Below are positions 22,016 to 36,027 of a DNA stretch of 64,000 nt, one piece after another. Location of the stretch: contig CM060842.1 of NCBI GenBank assembly GCA_030762175.1, positions 44,946,001-45,010,000 on the forward strand, written 5' to 3'. Position 1 is the stretch's first letter. Every line of letters begins with the position of its first letter. The stretch comes from Metallyticus violacea (lineage: Eukaryota > Arthropoda > Insecta > Mantodea > Metallyticidae). Under the pieces are notes generated by a model, which was not told the DNA's origin, made no database searches, and was given only the letters and a program-made list of their open reading frames with translations. Both the position numbers and the translations under genes were made by a program.

Positions 22016-22984
22016 CTTGGTCTGGATATGAAGGAGCATGACTAACAACGACTTTAAACAAATACTTATGGAGATTAGGGTTGAAATAAAATTACTGTAT
22101 TGTATATAATTCTTAAACAAATTAAATTTATAAGGAACAAGACAAAGAAACACAAGTTAGAAGAATTTCGTTACCAAGCGAAATCCAAAATAGTAATGCA
22201 TAATAAAATAATAGATTAAATAGTTTAGTTAATTAGACACACTAATAAATCGGGTTGGCTAAGGTGTTAACACCAGTGAGATAAATTTTTAAGAAATGTT
22301 TTTATAGATAATGTTATTTATGTTAGTTTTTAGTTAATTAATTTAGTTATAAATTTATAAGTAATATTCAGTAGCTTTTATCCTCATTGGAATATTTATT
22401 ACTTATTGTTGATTTTTTCAATGTAATAGCATTATTTTAGTATTAAAACGAGATTGCAAATACTTTGTTATCAAGGAAGTCGAAATTTTGAGCTATTGAT
22501 ATTTTTAATAAACATTCAAATGATGTGGGGAAAAATGTTCATCACATGAACTTTTTAAACGATTCAAATTTTACACTGCAGTCTAATGGAATTCGTAATC
22601 TACAATTTTTATTATAGTGCTTGTAGAGTTAAATGTAAACTTTATATAAAAAAGAAAAGAAAAGGAAAGAAAGAAGAAAGAAAGAAAGAACGAACGAACG
22701 AAAGAAAATGAAACAATCGTAAAATATATAATTTCTTTATAGTTTTAATTAATCAATTAAAGCATTTCTGTAATTTGTACCTGCTTAGTAATTATTCGTT
22801 GTTACTTTGCCACGCAGTCCCCCATTAGAGTTACTGTCAGTAAACTCCACTAATATCATTCCACTGTAACTTCGTTACCGATCCACTACCAACACTACTA
22901 CATGACCTTGTCTACCAATAATCTCACCCCCCTTGACATCACTATCACCAACACCACTACCATAACCAGATGCCTATTCCACAA
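22016..22984. other. AT-rich DNA with GAAA/GAAC repeat
   Basis: A purine tandem stretch of GAAA, GAAAG and GAAC units lies at 22652-22708. Nothing else was recognised. Confidence 0.55.
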
Positions 22985-23540
22985 AAGTATGGTTTAATAC
23001 AGAGCGTTCCTTATGTTGCCGGGCCTCGGATGGCGTGTATACATGCTCCGTGCCTCCATCTATTACACTGGGGGTTTTCCGTTCTAAAACCCCCGCGATA
23101 CTTACTCATGAGTGATATTAACATGCACTATAATGGTTCTATTCTTGTTATAAGTGGTATTGAAAGTTGTGTCCACTGCATTCAGACATTCCTGGCATCT
23201 TCGGATGAAATTTACATTTACACGCACTCCTCCGTTAGAACATTTCTTTTTCGCTTCTTAGGTTTAGCGCTTAGCGATCCTGTTGTTCCTAAACTTATTA
23301 ACTAGACATCTAACGGTTTCTCTACCTGGAACCTGAATATCAGGAAATTTCTCCTGAACTTGTCTACCCACCTGTATACACGGTTTTTGTGTATGTATCG
23401 TATATAAAAATTCTTTGTTGAAGCATTAGTTTTTCTTTCGGCCTTCCAGTGGACTAATAAAAATAATCTGATGTAACTCACACACAACACAGATGTCTTG
23501 AATAAACTTTCACTTTTGAGATGCGCAATGAGCAAGCTCT
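22985..23540 (-). pseudogene. HTH-type IS630/Tc1-like transposase, N-terminal remnant
   Basis: The minus strand reads KFPDIQVPGRETVRCLVNKF then RNNRI near 23365-23280, matching the second HTH of the arthropod transposase family (KFPxxxVPxRxTIxRLVNKFRETGS). PKKRKRNVLTEECV follows near 23260-23220 (family DKKRxRxxTVLTEExL). A further stretch around 23180 fits the next linker in a shifted frame. Upstream, toward 23500, a frame with YIRLFLLVHWKAERK resembles the first helix region weakly. No catalytic domain is visible. It is the same protein module as at 3.9-4.2 kb. Confidence 0.72.
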
Positions 23541-26500
23541 AGTCTTTATAGCTCGAACAGAAGGCAGCAACTGACACAGTATAACACAGCTGATAAATGT
23601 AACCTTGAGCGGGGCATTCACCGCTAGTAAGCTACTGGAATAATATCGAGGTCACTGTGGTGCAAACGAATCACTCATATACGCAATCTATGCATCGATT
23701 ATAAATAATACGCATGGTACATCACATGTCCTTTTAATGTATGGAATTGTAATGTTCTGTTCCACGAAAGTATGTACAGCTTAGTAAAAAGTTACAAGTG
23801 GCATATAAATGCAAAATAGAGAAATAGCTGTTTGCCACCTTGAATCAAGTTGAAACTTCCGTAACAATAAATTCGCATTTTTAATGTATAGAACAGATAA
23901 TCATAATTCCTGCTATATGGTGTGATATTTTTTCTCAGAAAGAAAGACTGTTTAGTACTTTACTATGTATTAAAGCGAAATATTGCAATTTGAGATTTCA
24001 TGCATAAGTCTATGTCAATTTCACTCGAGAAATGCCAGAAGAACAAGATTCCATATTGTGCTCCATCTTTTATTTTATTAGTCCATTTGATCATTTATAT
24101 TTATGTACATTTGTTTATTTTGTTTGTTAATCACCAGCAAAAACTTATTTTAAAAGAAAATGATACAAGGTAAATAATTTTCATAGCATTTACCAAGATC
24201 TTAAAAAAAGACTAAGGTACTGGACTGAAATATACATTTAAAACAAAAGCCAATGTCAGTCAAATAGTGCTTTAATTTCATTTAACCTAAATTTTTCATT
24301 GTACTCAAATACGAAAATATTATTTCTTTATACACTCTCCTACTCTCATCATTATTTTCACTAATACTTCATATATTTGGGTCTCCTGTTTCCTAAATTA
24401 TTAAAAAGTATTAAAGATTTCTCTAGTACAAATATTTAAAGACACAAATAGTTCTACATTTGTAAAGAAATCTAAAACAATTACAAGAGTATGCTAATTC
24501 TAACGCTTCTATGGAACGAAAAGCACATGTACACTTGTAAGCATGGAGGTACAAAGTACAGGTGTAGCGGAAATCTGTGTGAAACAGAATTCTACTCATA
24601 ACTACAAGTAATGCATTTAATGCATTTGTAAACCAGGGCCCAGTGTGTGTAGGAAGAATGTACATATGTAAAGGCAGATCTTGCTTTCTTTAACAACGAC
24701 AACAGACAATACCTGTTTTAGCTTAGTTGTAAAGAAAAACAAATAAAAAAATCAAATAGAACTTTCGGCACCTGTGATATTTTACTTGTGTTCACCCTTC
24801 GTGAGTTGCATTTAGGTGTCATGTTACTGACAGATTGCTTTTCTTTCTTTTAATAATTTAGTACGCTCAACTTTATTTGGTTTCCACCCGCGATCCCTTT
24901 GCACGCAAACTGCTTGACAACTATGGCATTCGATCAATACACTTACATTGACATTGGCTTCAAATTTCTTTGATATTGTTGATGACTGTAGAATGTTTCG
25001 ACTTAAAAAAATTGTGGAGGAAACCTTGTTCAGAATTAGCAGGACTGCATTTACTTTAAGACGAGCGTTTTCTCTATTCCTTAGGACCTGCCAAATATAC
25101 CGCAGGCCAATGCAAATTTTGCTGCGCTGATTGAATCCTCAGACTCGACCAAGTGTGAAAATTTGGGAATGTGAAGTATGCCAGGCCGCCTCAGTGGTCG
25201 AGATTCCACATTAAGCTGCAGGTCCCCTCTGTCCACCGCCACCCTATCATCGACGGTAGAGGAATTCATCCCACGCGACCTCTGTATCGCCAAACGGATT
25301 TTTGTCTGAAAATCGAGACGGAGAAACTATACAAGTCTAAACTCCATTAGTTGTACTTATTTAGCAGTTGATTGTTTAAAAGTTTAAAAAAAAAAAAAAA
25401 AAAGAAAACCTCGCTTTCCATTACTCTTAATAGTTTCTATGAGATATTTAGATAATCCTTTTTCTATTAAAATCATACACAAATTTTCTCTATAAAATTT
25501 GTTACAAGGAATAACAAAGTTTATAAATGCTATGTTTGTTTCATTGTTATGTTACCTTCCTTTACTGATTATTTTGTGTAAACACGCAATAATTATTTTG
25601 TGCTTGCAATCCGTTTTGTTCTTGTATTACAAGAATGGTTTTGGTATTTTTAATTGTAGTATTCTCGTTTAGAATGCTTATTTCTCTATAATTGTTGTAG
25701 CCCTTTTTAGAAATAAACTATAATTGGTGAGCATTCAAAATTCTAAATACTTGCCGACGCACTTTGGGCAATCCGCGCATGTTTTGACTCAGTTTATTAA
25801 TAGTCGTGGAAAATTTAAATGCTTTCTTCAGAGATTTGGTATTTCAACATTGTTATGTAAATTACACTCACTACTAGCTGACGTATTTAATTAACATTGC
25901 TGCACTCTAGCATTTGAGACATTTATAGCTCATATTTATAGAACATTGTAAATTAAAATATATAATTAATGTTATGCTATTCTGTAACATAATGTAAAAC
26001 TGTATCCTTAACATATTATAAAGTGGAATAATTTATATTGTATTTGTGAATTAAATAAATATATTAGTACAATGTATTTGCATATTTCAAGTCAATTGTA
26101 TTAAACATTGATGAAAAATGAAAACAAAATAAGAAAAAGATGAATTTTGTTTTTGTAAATTTTAATTTTGTCATTATAGTATATTCTGAATGTTGATTTA
26201 TCTAAATTGAGAGACAGAAAGTGATTTAAGAAGAAAAGTGTGTACATATGATTATGAGGTGTGCTAATAAAATGTATTAATTTATTATAAACAAACATTT
26301 ATTTTCTTTTGGTTTAACTTTATTTTGTGGTCTAAATGGTTTTCAAAAGTTATGAAATATGAATATATGACTGAGTAACTTGGAATTTACATACAGATGT
26401 AATGAATTAAAACTTACATTATGGAAATAATCTTTTTTGGAATTCATAGAATCTCTACCTGAATCCATTATTGGCACCACATTCTCTATTAAAATATCCG

Positions 26501-27661
26501 TTATAATTATACGGATATTTTATTTCTTTATAGAATGAAAGAGTACAAGGTAACTTTGCTAACTTGTTACAGAGGTTTAGTTTCGAAACGGTCGAATGTA
26601 TGATGCTGGTTATTATGTTTGTTGTGGTTTCAGCTATAGAATGTCTGCCATATTAATCACATCGTCTTGTTCTTGTTGTTCTTCTCCTGCTTTTTCAAGG
26701 ACTGGGTTTATCCCTTTCCGCGCCAAATATATTTTATTCTTTAAATTGATCTTTCCAACTAGTTACGGCCGTCCCTATATCACGTCTTCCATTTGGTTTA
26801 TACAGAAAAGCTCGCTGTGGAGGACATCCGATTGATATGCTCTTGCCAGTGGTGAATTACTCTTGTACCATACTATTTCTTATATCCAGTTCCATTCTTA
26901 TGTCTGCACTTATCTCTTAGAGATACTTCTAATAACCTTCTCATAAATCTCATTTCTGAGCTTTTAATTTAATTTTTTTCCCCGCATTACCCAGGTTTGC
27001 CACTATAGAGTGACACTAGTTTTGATATATATTATGTAATATGAGTTTGATTTTCTTCATCATTGAATTTCGCAAGTATCTATTGAGGTATCCATTTATT
27101 GATTTAGAAATTTAAAATTATTCCCTTGCTCCATTATCTAATTACTTATTATGATTTTAGCTTTTCTCTTCTATTGTACTTCCCTTCTTGTTAATTAAAT
27201 AATTTATAAAATTTATAATTATATTTATTTCTCCATTTTTCGTTTGTTCTAGTGGACCAAAAATATATATCTCAAGATTTTTCTTTCGCGAATAGCAAAT
27301 TATCTTTCATCCAATCTCGACATTGGTCACGTTTCAAGGAATATGTTAGTACTGATCTAAATTGTTGTAGTTTTCCTTCATCGAGATTTCAGATGTCTCC
27401 CGACGCCATGAGGCTTATAAATTTCATAACTAACGTTGTTTGGTTAACTTCTGAACACAAATAAGTGAACATAGAGCTTCAAATTTATATGAACAATTTG
27501 TTATAAACTATTACACTATTTACACTAACATTTATTTAGTTACTCAATATAGAGATTCATATTGTTGTACCATTTTCAGTATAATAAAAACCTACTTTAG
27601 AGCTATTATTAAATAATGCCATATAATTTTTTTAACTGTATTTTTAACTTTACATTGATTT
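23541..27661. other. Long AT-rich stretch without recognisable genes
   Basis: No SINE heads or transposase blocks were recognised. There is an 18-A run near 25386. A GC-balanced patch at 24880-25330 has open frames on both strands without a known motif. Strongly AT-rich from 25.4 to 27.6 kb. Confidence 0.5.
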
Positions 27662-27706
27662 TTTTCTTTCTTTCTTTCTTTCTTTCTTTCTTTTTCTTTC
27701 TTTTTA
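27662..27706. repeat. (TTTC)n microsatellite
   Basis: About ten TTTC units with one TTTTTC slip. Confidence 0.95.
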
Positions 27707-29934
27707 CTCTATTTGACCTTCATGCAGAATGCAGATTTTAAGCATAAAATAGTAAAAAGTGAATACAAATAAATGCATACACGCTAATATATTCCATTTC
27801 TCCCTTCCTGCTTTATCAACCTGTGCATTTCATTTTCCCCACCCGTTCCATTTCCATTAGAATCCCTAACTTCTCACTTCTTACTCGCACCCCAGATTTC
27901 TTTCCTCTATCTGCCATGCATCACTTCCCTATTTTTTCTCCACCAGCATTTGAGAGGTTCTTGGCACTCTGCACTAGACACAGGAAAGGCAGTTTCTTAG
28001 CTGAGGGTGTTTTTCTCATCAGCCCCGGTTGTGTCTGGGGCGCTCAGCGCTGCCAACCCCTGCAATAAAGGAGGAAGGCTTTCTCGAATCACGTAACGCG
28101 AACTTCACTAAAACGGGGCAATTTATTTCAATTAAGCAATTCCTTTCGGCTTGTCTCTCATTCAAGTAATTATCTTTATACCCGCCATTCCTTTTGAAAC
28201 ACGCTCGCCGTCTGATTCACACACACACACACCTTACAAACAGCTTTATCCATTCACTCCTTATGTTCACCCAGTCACTCAACGTAAGGTGCAACTCTAC
28301 TCCTCCAACTACTAAATGCAGCGTAAGGTTTTCCAATTGTGAAATTGTTTCTCAAATGTTTTCTGCGTGAAACGTAAATTAGGCATCTAAAGTGTGAATA
28401 AATAAAACGTGCACTTGATAACTTAACAATAAAATGTTATTAGAGTAAGAATAAATTTATCATCTTAAATATTAATGCAAAAATACTAACTAGTGAGCAT
28501 AGGCCTATTTATTTTTACAATAACATATTAAAATATAGTAATCATTTTTACTTAATTGATTATTTGAATATTTTCTAAAAATTTGTTTTATTTCAGGTAT
28601 ATTTTTATTAATAGTGCAAAAAGTATAACATTTTTTTATCTTTTTCGTATAAATAAACTACAAAAATGACAAGGAATATGTAATTTGTTTAATATTGTAC
28701 ATGAACTATTTCCAAAGATCCAGAGGAACGACTTCATAGTTAAGCTCATATGTTTGAATATAAAATTAATTTAAATAAATTATAAATCATTTTTGTTGCA
28801 TTAGTGGAGGAATGAACAAATAGTAATAATTATACTAGTAATACAAATATATGTAAAGTGGAATTCATTTTGAGGAAATGTTTCAATGTTCAATTAGGCA
28901 AAAATTATTAAGTGTATTATTTATGCTACTCATATAAGGGTAATTAATTAGTAGTTGCTAGTCCAAGACAAATTTTCGTCCGTGCCAGCAAGACATACTG
29001 GCACATACTATGTAATAAACGTTATCTTTATTTTGTTTTATGTTAATTGTGCATGACTTAATATTATTGGATATGTCGGGTTTTAGTGTTCTATTGTTTG
29101 TTGCAATGGAACTATTGAACAAAACATCCGAAATTATTTACATATAGGAAACTGTAGCAGCTATGTTAAGAGTTCTGTACTGTTTATTAAAAATGATTTT
29201 ATGTGAAATAGAAGAAACGAGTGCGGCATATGAAATAAAAAAAAAAAGCGAACAAATAGTTTAATGAGTTGATTCTGCTGATAGTTATTTCCTAATTGTC
29301 GAATCATATTTTACAAACTTACCTAAGCAGATAAGTAAACTTAGTTCTCGACTATCATTATTAAGGTAAAAGCCACTTACTATCTTAAAAGCAGCATCAT
29401 AATATTTTATTTACTATAGTACGAGTGAAAAGTAGGTTTAGACAGCTGTCATATTAAAAGAACTTATTTCAATACAAGACACTACATTTTGTAATACTCA
29501 GCACTATTAACATTTTAATAATACAGTGTGGCCAATTTAGGTTTAATCAGGAATGTGATGATTGTTAATCTATTTAAGTGCATACACATTACATGTTTAA
29601 AAATTACATTCCTCACGATGGTTTCCAAATCTTATCATAGTGCAATTAGTGATGTTAAATTCAGATCAGTTTATTTAACTGATTTCTAAGATGTGCGCAT
29701 AAGTAATCATGCTGGCAACTCTGAAATCATGTCAGGCTAGAAGAAAATCAATAACAGCTGATATCATTATTACGTATTTTCAAATAAATATTATAGCTGC
29801 TTTCAGTGCGAGGAAAATTATATGTTTTAAAATTAATTTAGTACAATATTGCGGCACTTGGGACTTTGGTAGTGTATGTGTGATAGTATTGTATAGCATT
29901 GTAAGCATATACACTGCAATATGCTCTGGAAAGG
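27707..29934. other. No recognisable gene
   Basis: A pyrimidine-rich patch at 27800-28080 and a short (CA)7 at about 28219 are the only notable features. The remainder is very AT-rich. Confidence 0.5.
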
Positions 29935-29944
29935 GTCTTTAAGA

Positions 29945-30202
29945 TTGTCAGTCTTGGTGATGTAGTGGTAACCATACTTGTCTCGTAGACCCAAGATCGC
30001 GAGTGTTCAATCCCGGACAGGATCGATGGAGTTTTAAGTATGGCTTCCTTCGGAAGGGAAGTAAATCCGCGGGTTTCATGTTGTAGATTTACGGCACATA
30101 AAAGAACTTCTACCCTAAAAGAAGAGACATTTGAGCAAAATTTATCGGCTGTTTCACACCTGGAATTGAATTTCGACGAATTAAAAAAGAAATCAAAAGC
30201 AA
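29945..30202 (+). mobile_element. SINE family B with small internal deletion, 10-bp TSD
   Basis: The head has GGTGATGTAGTGGTAACCAT and AGACCCAAGATCGCGAG; the B box carries an extra base (GTGTTCAATCCC). The family segment TTTTTCGGGCGTAAAAATCC between GATCGATGGA and TAAGTATGGC is missing. GTCTTTAAGA flanks it at 29935-29944 and 30203-30212, an exact target-site duplication. Confidence 0.93.
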
Positions 30203-30212
30203 GTCTTTAAGA

Positions 30213-32741
30213 CTGGTTGTAAGGAATGTATGAATGGAGGGGGATAGTATTTGATATGATGATATGATTTTGCTGACTTCCTTCTTCACCGAGGCGTAGA
30301 GAAAAACGGACGTGCCTTAACTCCGTAAGGTCATCTAAGTATAGGATGCCGATAATCTGGATATGTAAACCAGATTTTGAATAAATGAATTTATAATGAA
30401 AGAACATGTATATCTTAGTTTATAATAGTATTTAGCTCTTAATTATTTTTCTTCGTATTTTAAGTTGTTTGAGACAGGAGTGTAAAGGATTGGTGAAGAT
30501 TAAGAACTGAATACACCCCCCTCCCTAACGTCGCATTATTAAAGCAATTGAATTCAATAAATGAGCCAATGGTTTTACATTTAAATTAGTTCGTGAAATA
30601 TTTAGTGGAGTCGCGATAATATACAAAGATAACGCAATAGTTTAATTTGTAATGTTGCTCCCCAAAATACTTTTAAAAATCACCAGTTACTATCGCTGCG
30701 ATGTTGGCAACATATCCACAGATATACGTAACGCTTCTTCCAGTGAGAAACACACGGACTATTTATTTGAAACAAGGAACTTTTCGAAATAATTGTAACA
30801 ACTTTAACCTGTAATTACTAATTTATTTATATATGTTAAGGTTTGTCTAATAATAAGACTTGATATGCGCGTTAAACTTGTTTTAACACACAAAATAAAG
30901 TACCACTTTTAAAACTTGTATGACTGCAGCCCGGGCTCGATCCTAGGAGCCGCAAGTGGGATTTGTTGCGGAAGGAGCGGCTTCTGGGCAGGCTTTATCC
31001 GCGTCCTCGTATTCCCCAGCTATTACTCCATCATTACCCTCACCCCCATCTTCATCTACATCATCTAGCGGTTTCCGGTGCGCGCATTGTAAAATGGACT
31101 ATGCTTCTGCTCTCTGGTGGGTCATTGGGAAGTTCCAATGTCTAGTTGGCGTATGAGTGGCATTGACAGTGGCTCATTCATTCACACTTGTATCATAAAT
31201 AACTATTTTCGCACACTTTTATGCAAAGTATTCTATCACAAAAATTATTATTGTGAAGTTTACCTTTTTTATACTCATAAGGAAATAATAATATTGCCGT
31301 ACGTTACCGTAAAATCGACTCATCAACATAAATAAATTAATCACACCTGTTTATTAAAATACCTTATTATCTTGCGTTATTTTCTACCTGATTTATATTT
31401 AATACTTCTTAGAAACTAATATATAAAATATTTTACAGTTAAATTCAATTTTCCTCAATAATGGAAAATTCAGAAACTCACGAACGGAATGGAAACAATT
31501 CTTTTCGGAATCAGATATGTGTATCCGAATTCGTTATCTTGCTTATTACAGGAATGTTATGAACTATCTTCATATAGAATCAAGAAGGGTTTCACTACGC
31601 TAAAATATTGCTAGTTTCTGCTATGAATGCATCTTTCCCTCACTCGTTTGAATCATGCGGAAAAACATTATTTTCTACACTAGAACACGAAAATAACCAC
31701 TCTACACTAAGTAAATTATATGTATATTGCAAAATACCGTAAATACCATGATGATAACTTCTCCCTTCATTCCCTCCTTCTCTCATTAAAACTCCCGTAC
31801 TAAACCGTAGTAACGTAATCACCAATATATCATAAATAAATGCACATTTATTTTAATATTTAAAAAATTATCTTTACTATATTTTTTTCAAGTACCATGC
31901 TGAAAAGTTAAGAAATAGAACATTAATAGCTTGTATTACGCTTTGGTTCTAAGACATTAAGTTCTTCTTCAAAATTTTTTTGTTTCCATGGGAAAAAAAA
32001 GCGATTCTATGAGTTAACATGAACTTTAAAAACGTATCTAAACAAAGGGATGCCTGCAGTTCAGTTACATCAAAACTTATTTAGGACTGAAACTGTCCTG
32101 TAATGTTGCTTATCAATATTTTTCTCTTTTCCACATATACGTAATATCTTTCACTTGTTTAAGTTTGCCCAAAACTAGCAAACAAGTGAAGTGTGTCATC
32201 ATTTCATAGTGCACCGAAGCAGACAATACGCTTATCTTTGTCTATTTATTCCTTATTCATTTTCATGATGTAGTGTTTGTTTTTGTCCGTTCGTCCCTCC
32301 TTCTCTTGCTTTTCCTTCGGCTGTCTCTTAGCCTTATCTAATCAGCTCTTAGAACTGCTTAATTTTGCCTGGAAAAGATGCCATTGTAATATTCTATGGA
32401 TTTCTCGCCGAATTTATCAGTTTGTAACAGTTTCAAATTGCTTATGGCGGTCCTGTTTGTGGATCCCACTATTGGTTGAATATGCACATTTTCCTAGCAA
32501 AATGCGTGAAGCTAGAAGCCATTTATTTTCTGGTTACAACGCAATAACTATCGTAGTTGTAATTTAATTTGTAAGTTGTTTCCACTCATATATTTGTAAA
32601 TAATGTTCTTACAGTTTTAAAAATTGTTAATCATATTTTTATTTATTATTATTCTTTATATTTTTCATATTTGTTTTTCTTTATAATTGTGTATCATACT
32701 TAAGCATGTATTGTTGAGATCTATGCATAAAATATATTTAT
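30213..32741. other. No recognisable gene
   Basis: A GC-richer, serine/proline-coding patch at 30925-31160 opens in two frames on the plus strand but has no identifiable domain. The 96-aa frame at 32277-32567 also has no recognisable motif. The rest is AT-rich. Confidence 0.45.
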
Positions 32742-32767
32742 AATATATATATATATATATATATATA
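32742..32767. repeat. (AT)n microsatellite
   Basis: Thirteen AT units. It is separated from the TAC array by about 15 bp. Confidence 0.93.
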
Positions 32768-32784
32768 ATTTTATAAAATTACAC

Positions 32785-33256
32785 CTACTACTGCTACTAC
32801 TACTGCTACAACTATTACTACTACTACTATTACTACTACTACTACTATTACTACTACTACAACTATTACTACTACTACTACTACTAGTAGTAGTACTACT
32901 CCTACTACTACTAGTACTACTCCTACTACTACTTCTACTGCTACTACTGTTACTGCTATTACTACTACTACTACTACTACTACCACTACTACTACTACGA
33001 CTACTGTTACAACTATTACTACTACTACTACTCCTACTACTACTTCTACTGCTACTACTGTTACTGCTATTACTACTACTACTACTACCACTACTACTAC
33101 TACTACGACTACTGTTACAACTATTACTACTACTACTACTACTACTACTATTACTACTACTAACTATTACTACTACTACAACTATTACTACTACTACTGC
33201 TACTACTATTACTACTACTACGACTATTACTACTACTACTACTACTAGTACTACTC

Positions 33257-33328
<72 letters not shown>

Positions 33329-33622
33329 TTGCTACTACTATTACTACTGCTGATACAACTACTACTATTACTACTACTACTAGTACTACTCCTACTACTA
33401 CTCTTACTACTACTACTACTACTGCTACTACTATTACTACTGCTGATACTACTATTACTACGACTACTGTTACTACTATTACTACTGCTGATACAACTAC
33501 TACTACAACTATTACTACTACTACTACTAGTAGTAGTATTTCTCCTACTCCTACTACTACTACTACTACTACTATTACTACTGCTGATACAACAACTACT
33601 ACTACTACTACTACTACTACTG

Positions 33623-33654
<32 letters not shown>

Positions 33655-33678
33655 GCTACCACTACTACTACTACTATA
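32785..33678. repeat. Large (TAC)-based compound array with internal higher-order copies
   Basis: About 890 bp almost wholly made of TAC/ACT triplets, with variants TAT, TGC, TCC, TGT, ACG, AGT and TGA. The triplet phase is kept over long distances, so long poly-Val/Ser (minus) and poly-Leu (plus) frames appear; these are artefacts. Two stretches beginning CCTACTACTACTTCTACTG at 32922 and 33033 repeat the same variant order for about 100 bp, an offset of 111 bp. Confidence 0.96.
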
Positions 33679-34504
33679 ACATTTTTAGCAAATCTCCCCC
33701 TTATGTTTCGTTATAAATTTTTCATTTCAAAGAATGACTTGTTACATAATTAAATTTTATCAAAAGTTAAACATTTACATTGTTATTACTTTAAATATAT
33801 CAAGGGTTGCATATTTCATAAATAATAACCTTATTTGTTGAGTTCATTTCCAGTTTTTTTGTCCAAACATTTTTAAAACTCACATTATTTTTTTATTGTT
33901 TTGTAAGACAGCGAAGCAGACAATATTTTATCTGATATAAAAGTGTCGTAGTAGCATTTGTACCTACATGGTAGTTTGGCAGACAATTTACGACAGAATT
34001 AAACATCCAGCTTTTGAACGCGTTGTTGTGGGGTTTCTATTTCCATCGGGGTCACGTCAGTAATTATTGCGTTGACATAGCCTATAGTCGTCGCTCACAC
34101 GGACTATCGGATCTCAGGGGTTCTTCGTTGTCTTCACACAACGGGAGGGTACAGGAATTATCTGCCAAAAATAAACACCAAATGTTTGTAATGAGACAAG
34201 AGTATTTATTGACCTGATTTCTGTATTTACAAAGGAGCTATTGTTCGTATCGGGAAATAAATGCCCGTAACTCTTGCAGTACTAGTTCATTGACTCGAGC
34301 GCTGACAAGCTAAGTACTTCTGATGACCGCGAGCTTCCGGGGTATGGAAACAATCACTTCATTAGCTGAATCACACATTGCGGCAAGGCTTTGCTAAGTA
34401 TTGATCTACCGTCCGACTTACTCGTTGGAATTAAAACTTGCACTCGATTATTGTTCGTTTGTTACTCGAGGATTTAACCTCAGTATCACCCGGCTGTGCA
34501 TTCC
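33679..34504. other. No recognisable gene
   Basis: AT-rich to 34000, then a more balanced unique-looking stretch that continues after the SINE at 34.8 kb. No motif was recognised. Confidence 0.45.
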
Positions 34505-34516
34505 ACTTGCATGATA

Positions 34517-34811
34517 CCGCCACGGGTGGCCGAGGTCGTTAAGGCACGGACTCGTGAGCGGGAGGTCTGCGGTTCGAATCCCGCCAGGACCGTCCTCCCT
34601 GACTGGGGTTTTTTCCAGGTTTTCCTCAGTCTTCATAACTGGCAAATGCCGGGGAGGTACCTAAACTTAGGCCTGGAACGCTTCCTTCCTTTAAAAAAAA
34701 AAAAATCCTGTCCCAAATTTATCATTTCATTTCATGTATCATCAGTGTCCACCGCCTGTGGTGCCTCAGTAGTAAAAACGGGCGTTAAACACTACTCAAA
34801 AAAAAAAAAAA
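34517..34811 (+). mobile_element. SINE family A, full-length, 12-bp TSD
   Basis: It is a near-consensus copy: head GGCCGAGGTCGTTAAGGCAC, B box GGTTCGAATCCC, body GGTTTTTTCCAGGTTTTCCT and GGCAAATGCCGGGGAGGTAC, 3' end GTGGTGCCTCAGTAGT and ACGGGCGTTAAACACTAC, then an A tail. ACTTGCATGATA flanks it exactly at 34505-34516 and 34812-34823. The few changes from consensus suggest a relatively recent insertion. Confidence 0.96.
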
Positions 34812-34823
34812 ACTTGCATGATA

Positions 34824-36027
34824 TATAAAGTTACGCGCCTAGGCACAAATCTATGCCGACGACCGAATGAAGAATGACATTTAGGATGCCAATCGTGAAT
34901 CAATATCTTGGAATGCTAGTCGAGACGTTTCTGAAACTGGACGATTTTGCTTCTTTATATACAACCTTTTGCCTTGGGACCCCATTTATTAACATTGAAC
35001 CTCCGGGGGCTACCAAAGTAAGCTCAGGAGCATTGCCGATTTTAAAAATTTAAAATACTTACGATTGATTGGCCGGCTCGTAAAGAATGTCCTGGAACGG
35101 CGCGAAAAGTTATCTCGCCAACGTACGCAACTTAAAAATCACGATCATCTACACTAGGAAAAACCCTTTACTGGTAGCTTTGGATGCCAGGGGTGCGCCT
35201 TTTCGCTTGTTTTCCATTGTAACAAGAAAATTGTGCAGGTGTTATAGTAGTATTCATTTCTTGATTGCAATCTAAAAATCTTAATTTATCTCTACTATTT
35301 ACATTTAAATGAATTGTTAGAAGTCACTGTGGCTATTCTTGCTATTTACCTAATTGAATAAACAAGTATACGTCCCTAGTGAAAACAATGAAATTAATAT
35401 GGTGTTTACAAACATATGAATATTAAATTGCTGTCGGGGCGCCCATTACAAATCCGGCTACACTTTTTAAAGATATTTTAGGATACTTTATACATATTAG
35501 CTCAGGTCAGCGTTTTTGAAATACAAACAAAATTACTATACATTTGTTGTTGAGCTTTCATTATGCGGGAAGCTTTAAAGAAACTTAAATAAACATTTGT
35601 TTAAACAGTCATTGATATTCTATGTAGTTTCCAGTCATCATACGGGTGCGAACAAGTGTAAATCCTCTAGAGATCGTAGAACTCAGGCACCAATATCGTT
35701 TTTCTATCAAGATGTAGATGGGGATTTCAAGTGACATGTTCGGAGGATCTTGTTTTCTGCCATTTGTTATCAAACGAACACCTAAAGTATCACTCTATTG
35801 AAGGCAAACTTGTTCCTCATATCCGTTGGCGCATCACCGCATTTTAGGGTATAATTCTACAATTCTGATCCCATTGTTATTAATGGTTTTGTGTTTAGCA
35901 ACACTAGGTATTTCAGTAATAGTTTTAAAATACAAATCATTTATGTAAACATATACAGCATTGAACAAAAAAGTATTGTTGTGTAGTTGGTTTAATTGAG
36001 AAATTATGAAGAACTATATTGGTTAGG
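34824..36027. other. No recognisable gene
   Basis: Mixed composition; no transposon motif or tRNA-like head was recognised. Confidence 0.45.

Noticed and set aside
30956..31160. A host exon (GC-richer, two overlapping frames)
   Set aside because: Frames have no recognisable domain and no clear splice-bounded extension; composition alone is not enough.
32721..33662. 313-aa minus-strand open frame (and the poly-Leu frame on the plus strand)
   Set aside because: It runs through the TAC triplet array, which has no stops in some phases; the protein would be almost only Val/Ser. Not a gene.
34496..34828. 110-aa frame with RVAEVVKARTREREVCGSNP
   Set aside because: A translation of SINE family A; it is a common spurious hit in repeat-rich genomes.
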